Made by a program: the position numbers and the translations under genes. A DNA stretch of 50,635 nt from a virus, in the IMG/VR virus record IMGVR_UViG_3300013137_002980, positions 1 to 50,635 of that record; one strand, given 5' to 3'. Below are positions 7,192 through 16,395 of this stretch, piece after piece; within the stretch, counting starts at the first letter, position 1, and the number at the start of each line of letters is the position of its first letter. The notes beneath the pieces are model-generated. The model was given only the letters and a program-made list of their open reading frames with translations. It was not told the origin of the DNA and made no database searches.

Positions 7192-7215
7192 AAAGCCCTC
7201 ACTTGAGGGCTTTCT
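7192..7215 (+). terminator. Convergent terminator overlapping the endolysin stop
   Basis: AAAGCCCTC (7192-7200) pairs with GAGGGCTTT (7205-7213). The endolysin stop codon lies in the loop, so the last endolysin codons form one arm. It can end transcripts coming from both sides. Confidence 0.75.
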
Positions 7216-7783
7216 TATACGCATTACCAAGCTTCACATCATAAGAGTTCTTTGCATACGCAGGGCCATTATAGCCACGTGCGAATGTTCGCCAATCCTT
7301 ATTTTTGAGTGCATTAATCAGCTTGTTCGTCACAATGTAGCGGCACATCGCATCAAGCTGTGATGCTTCATCACGGTACATGGCATTGATGAAGTTTTGC
7401 AGAGTCGGATAGCCCAAAGCTTTCCAGTGATAGCCCATCACCTGACCAATGCCCCATGATGCTGACTCTAAAGCCGATTCACGATGATATTGAGCAGCTG
7501 CATTCAAACGTCCGTGCTGTGCCGAGTATAAGCCATAGTTGCCCATGGTTTTATTGCACAGATCAGGACGCTCACGCATAGCCTTGTCTGCTGTAGCTGC
7601 TTTACCGTTAGCAATCAGTCTTTGCCGAAATACATGTCGCTCAAACAGAATCACTGGTGTACCGTCAGCATTAAACCCACTGCCCTTGCACTCAACTTCG
7701 ATCACGGCTTTTAATGCAGCGGCTTCGATGCCGAGTCCCAATGCTTGTGCTTGGATTTGTGCTTCAGTTAGTTTTTTGCTCAT
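7199..7783 (-). CDS. Endolysin, N-acetylmuramidase family
   Basis: About 194 residues from the ATG at 7783, chosen because GGAG lies 6 nt upstream; in-frame ATGs at 7786 and 7795 are alternatives. The protein matches the phage muramidase family (DUF3380/Muramidase, PF11860): IEVECKGSGF with the likely catalytic Glu31, PVILFERHVF, and ASWGIGQVMGYHW. It cleaves the MurNAc-GlcNAc bond of peptidoglycan at lysis. There is no signal peptide, so release depends on the two small membrane proteins encoded just upstream. Confidence 0.9.
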   Translation of the reverse strand: MSKKLTEAQIQAQALGLGIEAAALKAVIEVECKGSGFNADGTPVILFERHVFRQRLIANGKAATADKAMRERPDLCNKTMGNYGLYSAQHGRLNAAAQYHRESALESASWGIGQVMGYHWKALGYPTLQNFINAMYRDEASQLDAMCRYIVTNKLINALKNKDWRTFARGYNGPAYAKNSYDVKLGNAYKKALK

Positions 7784-8051
7784 CATTATCTCCATGCAAT
7801 TCAGGCTGATATTTCAAGCGGGAAAAAACACTTAGCACATTGTTTAGGAAGCCAAGCCACAATACCCATGAATGCGGTAATAACTCTTTAATTTCTTGTG
7901 GCACCGCTGCCCAAAACTGTGGAAAGTTAGCGCCAAATAGCCACAACAATTCAAAAGCTGCGTACATCAAGACATAAAAAAAGGCGCTTAATGCACCCAC
8001 TTGTACTGACTTGAGTCTCCATGCTTGTTTCCAATCATTAATTAATTTCAC
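7764..8051 (-). CDS. Holin-like small membrane protein
   Basis: 95 residues with two hydrophobic segments (about 20-40, VGALSAFFYVLMYAAFELL, and 60-78, SWVLWLGFLNNVLSV), preceded by a basic N-terminus and ending in a charged tail. It sits between a second membrane protein and the endolysin and overlaps both genes, which supports a holin or antiholin role. No sequence motif decides which. Confidence 0.75.
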   Translation of the reverse strand: MKLINDWKQAWRLKSVQVGALSAFFYVLMYAAFELLWLFGANFPQFWAAVPQEIKELLPHSWVLWLGFLNNVLSVFSRLKYQPELHGDNDEQKTN

Positions 8052-8419
8052 TTGTTGCCACCCCCGATAATCGCAATAAATGCAGACTTAACTTCCGCAA
8101 TGACTTCTGCAATTGATTTACCCTGCATCAGTGCAATTGATTGATAAACGATACCAATCGTCAGTAATCCAAATACAGCGAAAATCAACATCACAAAGCC
8201 TTGCGCCATGTGTGAATATTGGTTTAATTCGTAGTATTCAATGAATGCAGCACCGCCATATAAGCTGACTGACACACTGAATAGGAACTTGCCAATCACG
8301 CCTAACGTGACTTGTATTTTTCCTTCTTTATCAATATCCCCGCTTAAAACAAGCGCAAGGATTGCCCCCACAACTGCTGGAACTAATTTAATAAACCACG
8401 GTAATGCGTTTTCTTGCAT
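8048..8419 (-). CDS. Putative holin
   Basis: About 123 residues from the ATG at 8419, which has GGAG 8 nt upstream; the ATG at 8437 sits directly behind a terminator T-run and lacks a ribosome site. Three transmembrane segments are visible (about 9-28, 45-62 and 72-95 of this form). It overlaps the next holin-like gene by 4 bp. Two membrane proteins before the endolysin suggest a holin/antiholin or holin/accessory pair. Confidence 0.75.
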   Translation of the reverse strand: MQENALPWFIKLVPAVVGAILALVLSGDIDKEGKIQVTLGVIGKFLFSVSVSLYGGAAFIEYYELNQYSHMAQGFVMLIFAVFGLLTIGIVYQSIALMQGKSIAEVIAEVKSAFIAIIGGGNK

Positions 8420-8440
8420 CGTCTTTTCTCCAGACATAAA

Positions 8441-8460
8441 AAAACGCCCTTTCGGACGCT
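8441..8460 (-). terminator. Terminator between tail and lysis genes
   Basis: On the minus strand, AGCGTCC-GAAA-GGGCGT runs into a T-tract. The stem has two G-T pairs. It separates the last tail gene from the lysis cassette and may lower lysis gene expression until antitermination acts. Confidence 0.7.
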
Positions 8461-8477
8461 TGCTTTAATTTAAATTT

Positions 8478-8708
8478 TCACACTTCGATTTGCACTACAT
8501 CACCGCTTGCTGCCAAGCGTTTTATCTCCCCATCTGAAATAAAAACTGTTGTGCCGACATTGTAGCGGGTCGTACTGGTACACATCACCAAACCTGAACC
8601 ATCTACAACTAAAACTTTATAATTCGGATGATTTTCATGCGTGATTTCGCCAACGAATTCAGGCGCTTTGGGCATTAAATCAATCAATCTTTGCAGTGCA
8701 TTACTCAC
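8478..8708 (-). CDS. Small hypothetical phage protein
   Basis: 76 residues, mostly beta-strand-like (YKVLVVDGSGLVMCTS, TTVFISDGEI) with a helical start. It overlaps the large tail-tip gene by 8 bp and is the last gene before the lysis cassette. Not recognised; a small virion or tail accessory protein fits its place. Confidence 0.7.
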   Translation of the reverse strand: MSNALQRLIDLMPKAPEFVGEITHENHPNYKVLVVDGSGLVMCTSTTRYNVGTTVFISDGEIKRLAASGDVVQIEV

Positions 8709-10779
8709 GATTCACACGCTCCACTTTGACAGTCTGATTAACTGCAGCATGACTGAATGCTACGCTGACACTTTCAACAATGCCCCACCACTCTGCGTTA
8801 AATGCAAAGACTTCGCCTGGTGCACATTCGCCTACGTCTGCAGAGATCGGCATGGTCAATGTGTGTGTTTCTACCATACCTGCTTTGGCTAATTTAGCTT
8901 TACCAAACGCCCCCATGCTCACTACATCAAACAAAGGATTGTTTTCAGGTGGCAATAGTACGTCTGCGGCTGTGCCTGTGCGTTTGACTTGCCCTTGCTT
9001 GCCTGTTCTGTCATTTGTTAGCGTGATGCCGTTGTAGTCGGGATAAAGCTCATAATCTGTGGACTGACTGGTAACGAGTGAATCAGGTACCAAGCGGTCA
9101 TAATCATCTACTGTGAGCGTATCCCAAAATGTCTTTTTATAAAGCGGCTTGATTGAAAGCGTATTGCTGCCCTTTTCGCTATAAATAAAGCCGCCACCAC
9201 TTTCTGCAATCAGTTTAATGGCTGAGATTGGTGCAAGATTGGAATAACTTAAACTGTTATTCGCTACGATCCAGCCAAGGTCATCAATCAATTGCCAGTT
9301 CAGCACGGTATTGCTAAATACACGGTCTAACTCGGCTTGTGCAAGTTGCACCGATGTACGCTCATTCTCTTGTAAAAACGAGCGCAAAGGCGCATACGGT
9401 GCATCAAGTAAAGCGGTTTGACTGCGACCTGTGAGTGTATAAGTGATATTGCCAAAATTACGTGAACGTGTGCGATTCTCAAGCAGCATGTGATGCTCAT
9501 GCCCATTGACCAAAATCTTTAAAATTACAGGTTGCCCATTGATTGGCTCAAGTTTGGCAATTTCAGTATGCGGCACAGTTAAGCTATATGACCACGCCCA
9601 ACTGCTACGATCTGAGCGATAATTACCGTCATACACTAAAATTTCTGCATCATTATCAAGCCGTGTCACAGATAAACTATTCAAGATATACCACCAATTT
9701 TGATTTGGAATTGCGGGAATACAGTCATCAACACCAAAGTTTAAAATGACGTTATGCGCATCGACTTCATTGCATAGACAGATAAAGTTTAGGTCGCCTG
9801 TACCTTCGTATTGCGGCAATTCAGGCTTTGGCCAAGGCTTTACTGGATGCTTGCGATAATGAATCGCTTTGGCTTTTTCCCAAGCTAAATCATTAGTCGT
9901 GACAAGCTCTAAACCCTTATCCCATTCAAAAGTAATATGCTTTTCAAAGACGTGTGCCACTTCATGCGCATACGTGATATTGCGGCGCTTACGAATCATT
10001 TCGTGCCAGTCTGTGACTCGATTGATACGCAGCTTTAAGGTTTCATCAAATAAGTAGCTTTGATGAATGAATCGCTTGTCGCTTACTTGCCAAATTAAAT
10101 ATGCATCAGTCTGTAGTCCAGTGGTTTTCTCATGTTCAATTCTGACTGCTTGCGCAAGTGAATTTGAACGATCAAAGCCCGCCATAGCTTGCTGACTCAG
10201 CACCAAGCCTTGGTCATAAAAAAGTGCATCATTTGATACTCTTAAAATTGGTTTTGCCCATGGTATTTCCGTGACACTCAATGCAGCGACTGCCTTTTGG
10301 CAACTAGCATCAAACGCATAAGACACCCCGACGATATGGTTTATATCGAATACGGCATCAATTTCAAACAGGAAGGCAGTATCTAAAACCGTATCAATCG
10401 TGCATAGGTTTTCTGTAAATTCCGCAACAATCTCAAAGCTAAAACTGGTGTCTAAGACAGTATCAATCTGCCCGATAACATCGGTATTTTCTTCAAAGAC
10501 AGCAACAACTTCAAAGCCAAGCTCGGTATCTAATACCGTGTCTATGACTGCAGTATTTACACCACTGTCAGCATAAATTGCTGTGATTTCAAAACTAAAG
10601 CCAGTCTCTAAAACCGTATCAACAACTGCAGATAGATCATCTCCAAAATTGAGATTAGTCGAGCCGTCGGCTAAGTGCTCAAAATTGAGAATGATGTTAT
10701 GACCGTCGGTATTGTCGGGTCTAAAATTCAGGTTTAGATTGTGCGCATCAACGGTGCCGAGCTTATTTTTAAAATCCAC
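8701..10779 (-). CDS. Large tail-tip/baseplate protein with N-terminal tandem repeats
   Basis: 692 residues. Residues 53-147 hold four tandem copies of the motif I/V-DTVLDTxFxFEIxAxF with 23-26 residue spacing. Before them are DAHNLNLNF (11-19) and DGHNIILNF (25-33), and DAHNVILNF recurs after residue 330. The C-terminal half (about 350-692: WWYILNSLSVTRL, SWSYS-like strands, VFAFNAEWWGIVESV) reads like a baseplate hub or tail-fibre-attachment protein. It is the largest gene distal to the tape measure apart from the 656-residue protein. Exact role unknown; it likely forms part of the host-contacting tail tip. Confidence 0.7.
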   Translation of the reverse strand: MDFKNKLGTVDAHNLNLNFRPDNTDGHNIILNFEHLADGSTNLNFGDDLSAVVDTVLETGFSFEITAIYADSGVNTAVIDTVLDTELGFEVVAVFEENTDVIGQIDTVLDTSFSFEIVAEFTENLCTIDTVLDTAFLFEIDAVFDINHIVGVSYAFDASCQKAVAALSVTEIPWAKPILRVSNDALFYDQGLVLSQQAMAGFDRSNSLAQAVRIEHEKTTGLQTDAYLIWQVSDKRFIHQSYLFDETLKLRINRVTDWHEMIRKRRNITYAHEVAHVFEKHITFEWDKGLELVTTNDLAWEKAKAIHYRKHPVKPWPKPELPQYEGTGDLNFICLCNEVDAHNVILNFGVDDCIPAIPNQNWWYILNSLSVTRLDNDAEILVYDGNYRSDRSSWAWSYSLTVPHTEIAKLEPINGQPVILKILVNGHEHHMLLENRTRSRNFGNITYTLTGRSQTALLDAPYAPLRSFLQENERTSVQLAQAELDRVFSNTVLNWQLIDDLGWIVANNSLSYSNLAPISAIKLIAESGGGFIYSEKGSNTLSIKPLYKKTFWDTLTVDDYDRLVPDSLVTSQSTDYELYPDYNGITLTNDRTGKQGQVKRTGTAADVLLPPENNPLFDVVSMGAFGKAKLAKAGMVETHTLTMPISADVGECAPGEVFAFNAEWWGIVESVSVAFSHAAVNQTVKVERVNRE

Positions 10780-10796
10780 ATGAGCACCCTTTTAAT

Positions 10797-11183
10797 TTAA
10801 GGTCTTAATTTGATGGACTGGATAAACAGCGTACCGCCCACGACTAAATTGGTATTAGCCAAGCTAATGTCAGTACCCACAGTTAGATCCGCTGCCACCT
10901 CGCCCGCACCGTTAAAGATACGCGCCCACGTTGCTGTGCCTGACTTAATCACACTGCCTGTATCTGTTGGGTGTAATTCAACATAAGTGGCTGTGGTTTC
11001 TTTAATGCAGGGTTCAGGAAAAACCAAAGTGACTAAAGCATTATTGGAATCTGCCGCCACCGATGTATCTGCAGGCTGCGCACCTTCATAAAAAATAACG
11101 GTAGCACTTTGGCTACCACTATCCATGAAATTTGCAAAGGCTTGAATCATGGCAAGCCGAGCATTGACTGAAGTTTGACTCAT
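10797..11183 (-). CDS. Tail-associated structural protein
   Basis: 128 residues, alanine- and threonine-rich, with alternating beta segments (SATVIFYEGAQP, ALVTLVFPEP, VVGGTLFIQSIKLRP). It overlaps its upstream neighbour by 4 bp within the tail-tip block. No named family recognised; position supports a virion component. Confidence 0.65.
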   Translation of the reverse strand: MSQTSVNARLAMIQAFANFMDSGSQSATVIFYEGAQPADTSVAADSNNALVTLVFPEPCIKETTATYVELHPTDTGSVIKSGTATWARIFNGAGEVAADLTVGTDISLANTNLVVGGTLFIQSIKLRP

Positions 11184-11476
11184 TTTGGCACCACATTATC
11201 TTGTATGACTGCGTTGAATTGCTGTTTTTTGTCAAAAGCCACAACAAAAGTCTTTAAGTCCGTGTTTAATCCTAAAAACTGATAATTACCATTTTGATCG
11301 GGCTTTCTCATTGCGATTGGTTGTAGATTAGCCTTGTTATAAAGTAGCACAGTCGCATCTTGGTATTGCTGCCCCAGCTTTTTAACTGAGCCTTGAATTT
11401 TCGCAATAACCTGCCCACCTTGAATATTTTGAAGGTGATTATTGGTTTTTGTGGCTACTCTTGAGCATGGTTTCAT
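11180..11476 (-). CDS. Small Ig-like/carboxypeptidase-regulatory-like tail protein
   Basis: 98 residues. The segment GSVKKLGQQYQDATVLLYNK then QNGNYQFLGL and KTFVVAFDKK has the pattern of a carboxypeptidase regulatory-like (CarboxypepD_reg) beta-sandwich domain, often seen in tail tip proteins. It overlaps both neighbouring genes by 4 bp. Confidence 0.65.
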   Translation of the reverse strand: MKPCSRVATKTNNHLQNIQGGQVIAKIQGSVKKLGQQYQDATVLLYNKANLQPIAMRKPDQNGNYQFLGLNTDLKTFVVAFDKKQQFNAVIQDNVVPK

Positions 11477-12744
11477 TCAAACTCTCCCAGATAAAAATAC
11501 ACACTTCCAGCATCCGGGTTGGCCCAAATTGCATCAATAATATACATGGAGTTATCAGACAATAAAGGTGTTGTTTGGGTCACATTCCCTCGGTTGTTTC
11601 CAGAATAATGGATGTGCTTTAAATTGCCTCTTAATCTATTCTGGTTATCAAAAAATGGAAGTTCTAAAGCCGCTACCGATGTTGCGCCATAAATGCCACT
11701 TCTCCCTGTTAAAAGGTCTGGGATTATGGATGTTGCGATTGTATGATTAACAACTTTGCTTATGATGTTGTAATTTGTGGATAAAAATTTAGCCTTGTCT
11801 GCGTCAAATGCTAATGGTGTGCCACCTGTAACCGAGACAAAGCCTCCAGAAGTCGAGCCAGCTTCTGTAACCTTTAAGGTAGTCATTAGAAACCAGGAAG
11901 GAACAATAGACCCATCTAATATGGAATTAAATAACCCACATCCTGAAAGAAGTTTATTTTGATGATTGTCTGGTGTTAATGACCTGGTGAAATAGAACGC
12001 ATCCGCATCTCCCAGCAAAGTGAAATTTCTATTTCCACTGGGCGGTGTGCTGAAATCAAACGGCCCATTGGGCATGGGTTGTGAACAAGCGTAATACCAT
12101 TTGCTCCAGCCACGATAATTACTTGTCCCCGACCCAGTAAGGGACCAGTTTTTTTTCAAATTGCTGGTATCGATTGGTAATTGTAAAACGCCTGGATTTT
12201 CATAATCATCAATGTGCTCCATGCTTTCAAGTAGACCCACCATAGCGGACTTTGCATAACTCGAATTATAAGTATTTGTCTCATCTGAAGTCGTTTCATC
12301 TACACGTATATATGGGTGTTGTGACATTGGGTTTTTGGCACGATAAACACGCTTTACATCGTTTGCATCACGGAAAATAATTTCATAGCCGAGTGATGCT
12401 AATTTTCCTGCGCCTACTGTTGTGATGCTTGTTTCTGCAATTGCGGTATGTGGTTTTAGAATGAGTTGTGTGGTGTTAGGCACGCCTTTGATTCGGTATT
12501 TCTGGTTAAAAGAAGCAGGCGCAAAACCTGTTAGTTCTACCACCTGAAGTAGCATGGCGTTATGTGCTGCGTATAGTGTGATATGCACATCACCTTGTGC
12601 ATCAATTGATGCTGTTGTGATTTGGGTAAAATCAATGCCTGTCACCAAGGCTTTATCAAGCAAGCGAATTAAATCACCCCAGTTATTCCCTAGAGTTAAG
12701 CCATTTAAGTGGCTAAAGTATTGAACATCTACATCTGTCGCCAT
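11473..12744 (-). CDS. Distal tail/fibre-like virion protein
   Basis: 423 residues. The N-terminal 130 residues are beta-rich (DVHITLYAAHNAMLLQVVEL, YRIKGVPNTTQLIL), followed by a Gly/Ser/Asn-rich region with aromatic residues (WSKWYYACSQPMP) like receptor-binding tail proteins. It is preceded by a terminator (12758-12780), so it may start a separately regulated segment. A host-recognition role is inferred. Confidence 0.65.
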   Translation of the reverse strand: MATDVDVQYFSHLNGLTLGNNWGDLIRLLDKALVTGIDFTQITTASIDAQGDVHITLYAAHNAMLLQVVELTGFAPASFNQKYRIKGVPNTTQLILKPHTAIAETSITTVGAGKLASLGYEIIFRDANDVKRVYRAKNPMSQHPYIRVDETTSDETNTYNSSYAKSAMVGLLESMEHIDDYENPGVLQLPIDTSNLKKNWSLTGSGTSNYRGWSKWYYACSQPMPNGPFDFSTPPSGNRNFTLLGDADAFYFTRSLTPDNHQNKLLSGCGLFNSILDGSIVPSWFLMTTLKVTEAGSTSGGFVSVTGGTPLAFDADKAKFLSTNYNIISKVVNHTIATSIIPDLLTGRSGIYGATSVAALELPFFDNQNRLRGNLKHIHYSGNNRGNVTQTTPLLSDNSMYIIDAIWANPDAGSVYFYLGEFE

Positions 12745-12757
12745 TTTTCACATCCAT

Positions 12758-12780
12758 AAAAAAGACCGCATACAGCGGTC
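12758..12780 (-). terminator. Terminator inside the tail operon
   Basis: On the minus strand, GACCGC-TGTAT-GCGGTC is followed by six T. It lies between the 538- and 423-residue tail genes. Confidence 0.8.
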
Positions 12781-12796
12781 ATATTTGATTTAAGTT

Positions 12797-14413
12797 TTAA
12801 ATCACACGGTCAATATCACCACGTAGCATGATCTGGAACTGATCCGACATAACAGTTGGCTCAGATTGCTTCACTGTACGAATTACCCAAACTGGGAAGT
12901 TCGCAGCAATAGTATTGAAGCGCAACACGTTACCGTTTGCCCAACCCGCACCCCAACCTTCTTTTTTCACTGTGAAGTAAGGTAAGCCAGTCACAGGGTT
13001 AATCGGTGCAAAATCAGCGGTCACGCTACCTGTGCCAATTTGCCCTGAATACTCACCAACGCATCGGAATGATTGTGCATCCGTAAAGATTAATGCCCAG
13101 CGTTCCTGAATTGCACCTTTGTTGGTCACAGTGATTGGATACAAGGCATCGTTGTAGTTTGCCGAGATACCGCCACCGGTCGCCTCATCTGCCCAAGTAT
13201 TGTTCCATGACTGCTGCACAAATTTACGTGTGTAGCGTGACTGCATATCACCAATTACCAGGGCTGAACCAACAATGGTGTCGATTGCATCATAGTTATG
13301 TGTAAGCGGCTTGGTGAAGGTCAGCTGCCCGCTGATCTGCACATCACGAATTAAGCCCATGTCCTGATAGCGATACTTGGCCACAATTGGCGCAACCAGA
13401 GTATTTAGCGAAAAATCACCGTTTAGCGTCACTTTGCCGTAGTCATAATCGACTACATACATATCAAATGGTACTTTGGCACCTTCGCTATCTTCAAGCT
13501 CACACCATGAAATACGCTGATCGTTTAAATCATAGGTTTGCCCTGCAATATGGCTTGGCAATTCCTGTGTTTTGCTAGAGCTGACAATACCAATGTCACC
13601 AACTCGGAAAATAGGTACACGTCCATCGAGGGGCAGACGTGTTGCAGACAATCCTAAAATTTCAGAATCAAGCGGAATATAAGTATAGGCAATTGCGTTA
13701 TAACGCACCGATGAACCATCAATCCAAACTGGTACATTGATGTAGGTTTTGCCCGCTTCCTCGTACTCCATACGCACGTCATACCAATCTTTAGCGGTAA
13801 TTTCTGCACGATTGGCTTCGGTAATTTCGGTTTTATCGTAGAAGTAAATATCAACAAAACCTGTGATATGATTAATCTTGCCGTGTGCAAGGCTTGTTTC
13901 AATCACGCCATTTTCATCGGTGGTCAGTGTTAATTGCCCATGCTCTAACGATGCTACAACCACAGTTAAAGACTGCGGGCGAATTGGAATTACGGGCGTT
14001 CTAAAGCTGATTTGGTTCATCGGTGGCAAGTCGGTTGTGGTCGTCAGTGAGTCCAAACTAACTGTGTTGTCACTGTTTGGTGTCCATGACTCGATTTCTA
14101 CCTGACCTGTGCCGTATTGAATCGAACCCGATGCAATGCCACTATTGTTTGATGGGTCTACATTGCGATATAGAACCCCATCACGATCTAAGAAAGTATC
14201 TGCACCAACTCTAAAGCGTGCCGATCCTGTCAAAATCTGCTCGTCATAACCAGATGACAGATCAAGCCGTAACTTATCAGCCACAGCAATTGTACTGCTT
14301 TGGTTTACACCTGAACTGTCACGGTATTTCACAGAAATTGTAGTTTCGTTATAGGCCCGAAATGCTTGTGTGGTGCCACTAATTTGGGATGTAACTGGAG
14401 AATAAAAAGACAT
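12797..14413 (-). CDS. Beta-rich tail structural protein
   Basis: 538 residues, beta-rich throughout. It repeats a hairpin motif of the type G-x-I-x-Y-x-T-G, for example GSIQYGTGQVEIESW and GKINHITGFVDIYF, shared with the upstream 656-residue protein, so the two are probably related. The C-terminus (SDQFQIMLRGDIDRVI) is compact. It lies between the tape measure and the tail-tip genes. Siphophage tail-tip complex component is the best guess. Confidence 0.65.
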   Translation of the reverse strand: MSFYSPVTSQISGTTQAFRAYNETTISVKYRDSSGVNQSSTIAVADKLRLDLSSGYDEQILTGSARFRVGADTFLDRDGVLYRNVDPSNNSGIASGSIQYGTGQVEIESWTPNSDNTVSLDSLTTTTDLPPMNQISFRTPVIPIRPQSLTVVVASLEHGQLTLTTDENGVIETSLAHGKINHITGFVDIYFYDKTEITEANRAEITAKDWYDVRMEYEEAGKTYINVPVWIDGSSVRYNAIAYTYIPLDSEILGLSATRLPLDGRVPIFRVGDIGIVSSSKTQELPSHIAGQTYDLNDQRISWCELEDSEGAKVPFDMYVVDYDYGKVTLNGDFSLNTLVAPIVAKYRYQDMGLIRDVQISGQLTFTKPLTHNYDAIDTIVGSALVIGDMQSRYTRKFVQQSWNNTWADEATGGGISANYNDALYPITVTNKGAIQERWALIFTDAQSFRCVGEYSGQIGTGSVTADFAPINPVTGLPYFTVKKEGWGAGWANGNVLRFNTIAANFPVWVIRTVKQSEPTVMSDQFQIMLRGDIDRVI

Positions 14414-14424
14414 TTAGACCACCT

Positions 14425-16395
14425 TTATGCAGAGGCATAAGTTGCTGTATATCGCGCTTCGTAAACATATCTAAATGTTTTATAAGAAGCTGTTGGCGTC
14501 ACAATGCATTGACCTGTGCTGTAATCAATCGTGCCTTGAATATCGCCTGCATCATTGATTAAATTACCCATATTGCCGCCTGTTGGGTCGTCTTTAAGAT
14601 GCACCATAAGCGTATTTAGACCTGATTGATCTGTCACAGGAATCTCTAAAGCCACACTGCTCGGCTGAATGCTTGAACCTGTGCCAATAGTAAAAGTCAG
14701 TTGTTGATCGCCCTCAGGTATCGCTGACTTGGATTGGCTAAGCTGTGGACCATAGTTATACGTGATGTTGAATTGCGTATTTTTCTGCGGCAGTTTGTTC
14801 GGAATAATCCGCCCTGTACCTGTGGCATAGTTGATATATCCCGCTGCATCACCTGTAAACAAACCTTTTGAATTGCTAGATGCGGTTTTAGTTGCACCTT
14901 CTAATAACCAGGTCACAGTAATGCCTGTCGCAACACCTGTGTGTCCAAGATTAAAATCAAAGCCAGCTTCCCTTACACGCAAACCTGAACGCACGAAAGT
15001 TGCAATCGGTGTGCCCCAATGCGCCAAAATTGGCGTATCAACATCTGGCAATGCACCTGTAGTTAGCAAAAATGAACCCGTTTCATAGTTAATCATGCCA
15101 GAGCCAAAGGAGCTGTGAACACCTTTTAATTGACCTGATCCATCGTCTTTTAGCTCATAAAACTTGCCTTGTGACATATACGACAGCGATAAACTGCCAG
15201 GCGCAGGAATCGGAATTAATACGCCCGTCCAGTTGGTGCTTTGGCTATTTTGCGTCACAGGAATGGCATAGCTTTGGAAATACTGTCTTGGTGCAGCAGC
15301 AGGCTTAAATGTAATTACCAAGATGGTCGAGCCAGTGCCTGCAGCAGAAGTCCACTGAATCAAGCCACGCTGATAATCAATCGTACCGACTTGTGTGCCT
15401 TGACTGTTTTTAAGCAATCCACCTTGGTCGCTAACAGGCTGACCAAACAATGTAAACGCAATGCTTGAGGGCATCACGCTTGAGCCTAAATACAAGTTTT
15501 GACTCACGCCCACAGTGGTTGGGAAGTTTGCAGTAATGCTGCCATCATTACCAGGCACCAAAATAATGCTCTCACCTGCAGCATTCACATCAATAATCGG
15601 AGTTTCAGTCTGTGCTGATGGAATCAACTGTGTGAACATGCTAGATGCATTCACAGTGAACTCACCGACTTGCGCATTTGATGCCAATTTTACCGATGCA
15701 CAATACTCACCTGTGTCAGCCACCAAAGATTCACGAATGATGGTTTTAGACTGTGTGTTACCACCGTACCACTGGGGAGCAGTCAACCCAACAAAATCAC
15801 GCTCAAGCGGGTCGTTAATGGTGTAAGTGGCAATCTTGTATTCCACGTTTTTACCATCAACCACCATAATCGCAATACGAGTTTCCACTTTAGTGATACG
15901 CACATATTGCTCAAATTCAAGCGCCTTGCCTTCGTCACTGACTAGAACAATGGTATCGCCAACGCTTGATTCCGCTTCTTGTGGAAACATAGCCACTTGC
16001 AACTGCTTCATGCCTTGCCAGTGTGTATCCAGTGGTGTGCCTGCAATCTGCCCACCTTTAGCCAAGTAATTCTCTACTCGGTTTTGGGCGCTACGGCGTT
16101 CATCAGTCCAGTTTTTTGTACTGAATAGTAAAGCCGACACGTTTGGGTCTTGTGGGTTTTCCGAAATGAATACCGTTGCGCCCATCAATGAATCTGTATC
16201 TTCAGTAATCACAGCAGGAAAGATTTTACGCATGGATACGTCACCCATGGTTCGATCCATTTCTGACACGTCATTGAACAAGTTATTACTTTGACCATCA
16301 ACGATGACCTGACCTGAATACTTACCACCACCATCGTCTGTGTCAGTCAATCGCTCCGATTTATAGAGCACCAAATCTTTTGTTTCAATTGCCAT
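14425..16395 (-). CDS. Large beta-rich tail structural protein
   Basis: 656 residues from the ATG at 16395, which overlaps the previous stop (TAATG) and has GGAG 7 nt upstream. At least four G-x-I-x-Y-x-x-G hairpins recur (GTIDYQRGLIQW, GMINYETGSFLL, GYINYATGTGRI, GTIDYSTGQCIV), suggesting a string of similar beta domains. It lies directly after the small protein following the tape measure, where siphophages encode distal tail or baseplate proteins. Confidence 0.7.
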   Translation of the reverse strand: MAIETKDLVLYKSERLTDTDDGGGKYSGQVIVDGQSNNLFNDVSEMDRTMGDVSMRKIFPAVITEDTDSLMGATVFISENPQDPNVSALLFSTKNWTDERRSAQNRVENYLAKGGQIAGTPLDTHWQGMKQLQVAMFPQEAESSVGDTIVLVSDEGKALEFEQYVRITKVETRIAIMVVDGKNVEYKIATYTINDPLERDFVGLTAPQWYGGNTQSKTIIRESLVADTGEYCASVKLASNAQVGEFTVNASSMFTQLIPSAQTETPIIDVNAAGESIILVPGNDGSITANFPTTVGVSQNLYLGSSVMPSSIAFTLFGQPVSDQGGLLKNSQGTQVGTIDYQRGLIQWTSAAGTGSTILVITFKPAAAPRQYFQSYAIPVTQNSQSTNWTGVLIPIPAPGSLSLSYMSQGKFYELKDDGSGQLKGVHSSFGSGMINYETGSFLLTTGALPDVDTPILAHWGTPIATFVRSGLRVREAGFDFNLGHTGVATGITVTWLLEGATKTASSNSKGLFTGDAAGYINYATGTGRIIPNKLPQKNTQFNITYNYGPQLSQSKSAIPEGDQQLTFTIGTGSSIQPSSVALEIPVTDQSGLNTLMVHLKDDPTGGNMGNLINDAGDIQGTIDYSTGQCIVTPTASYKTFRYVYEARYTATYASA

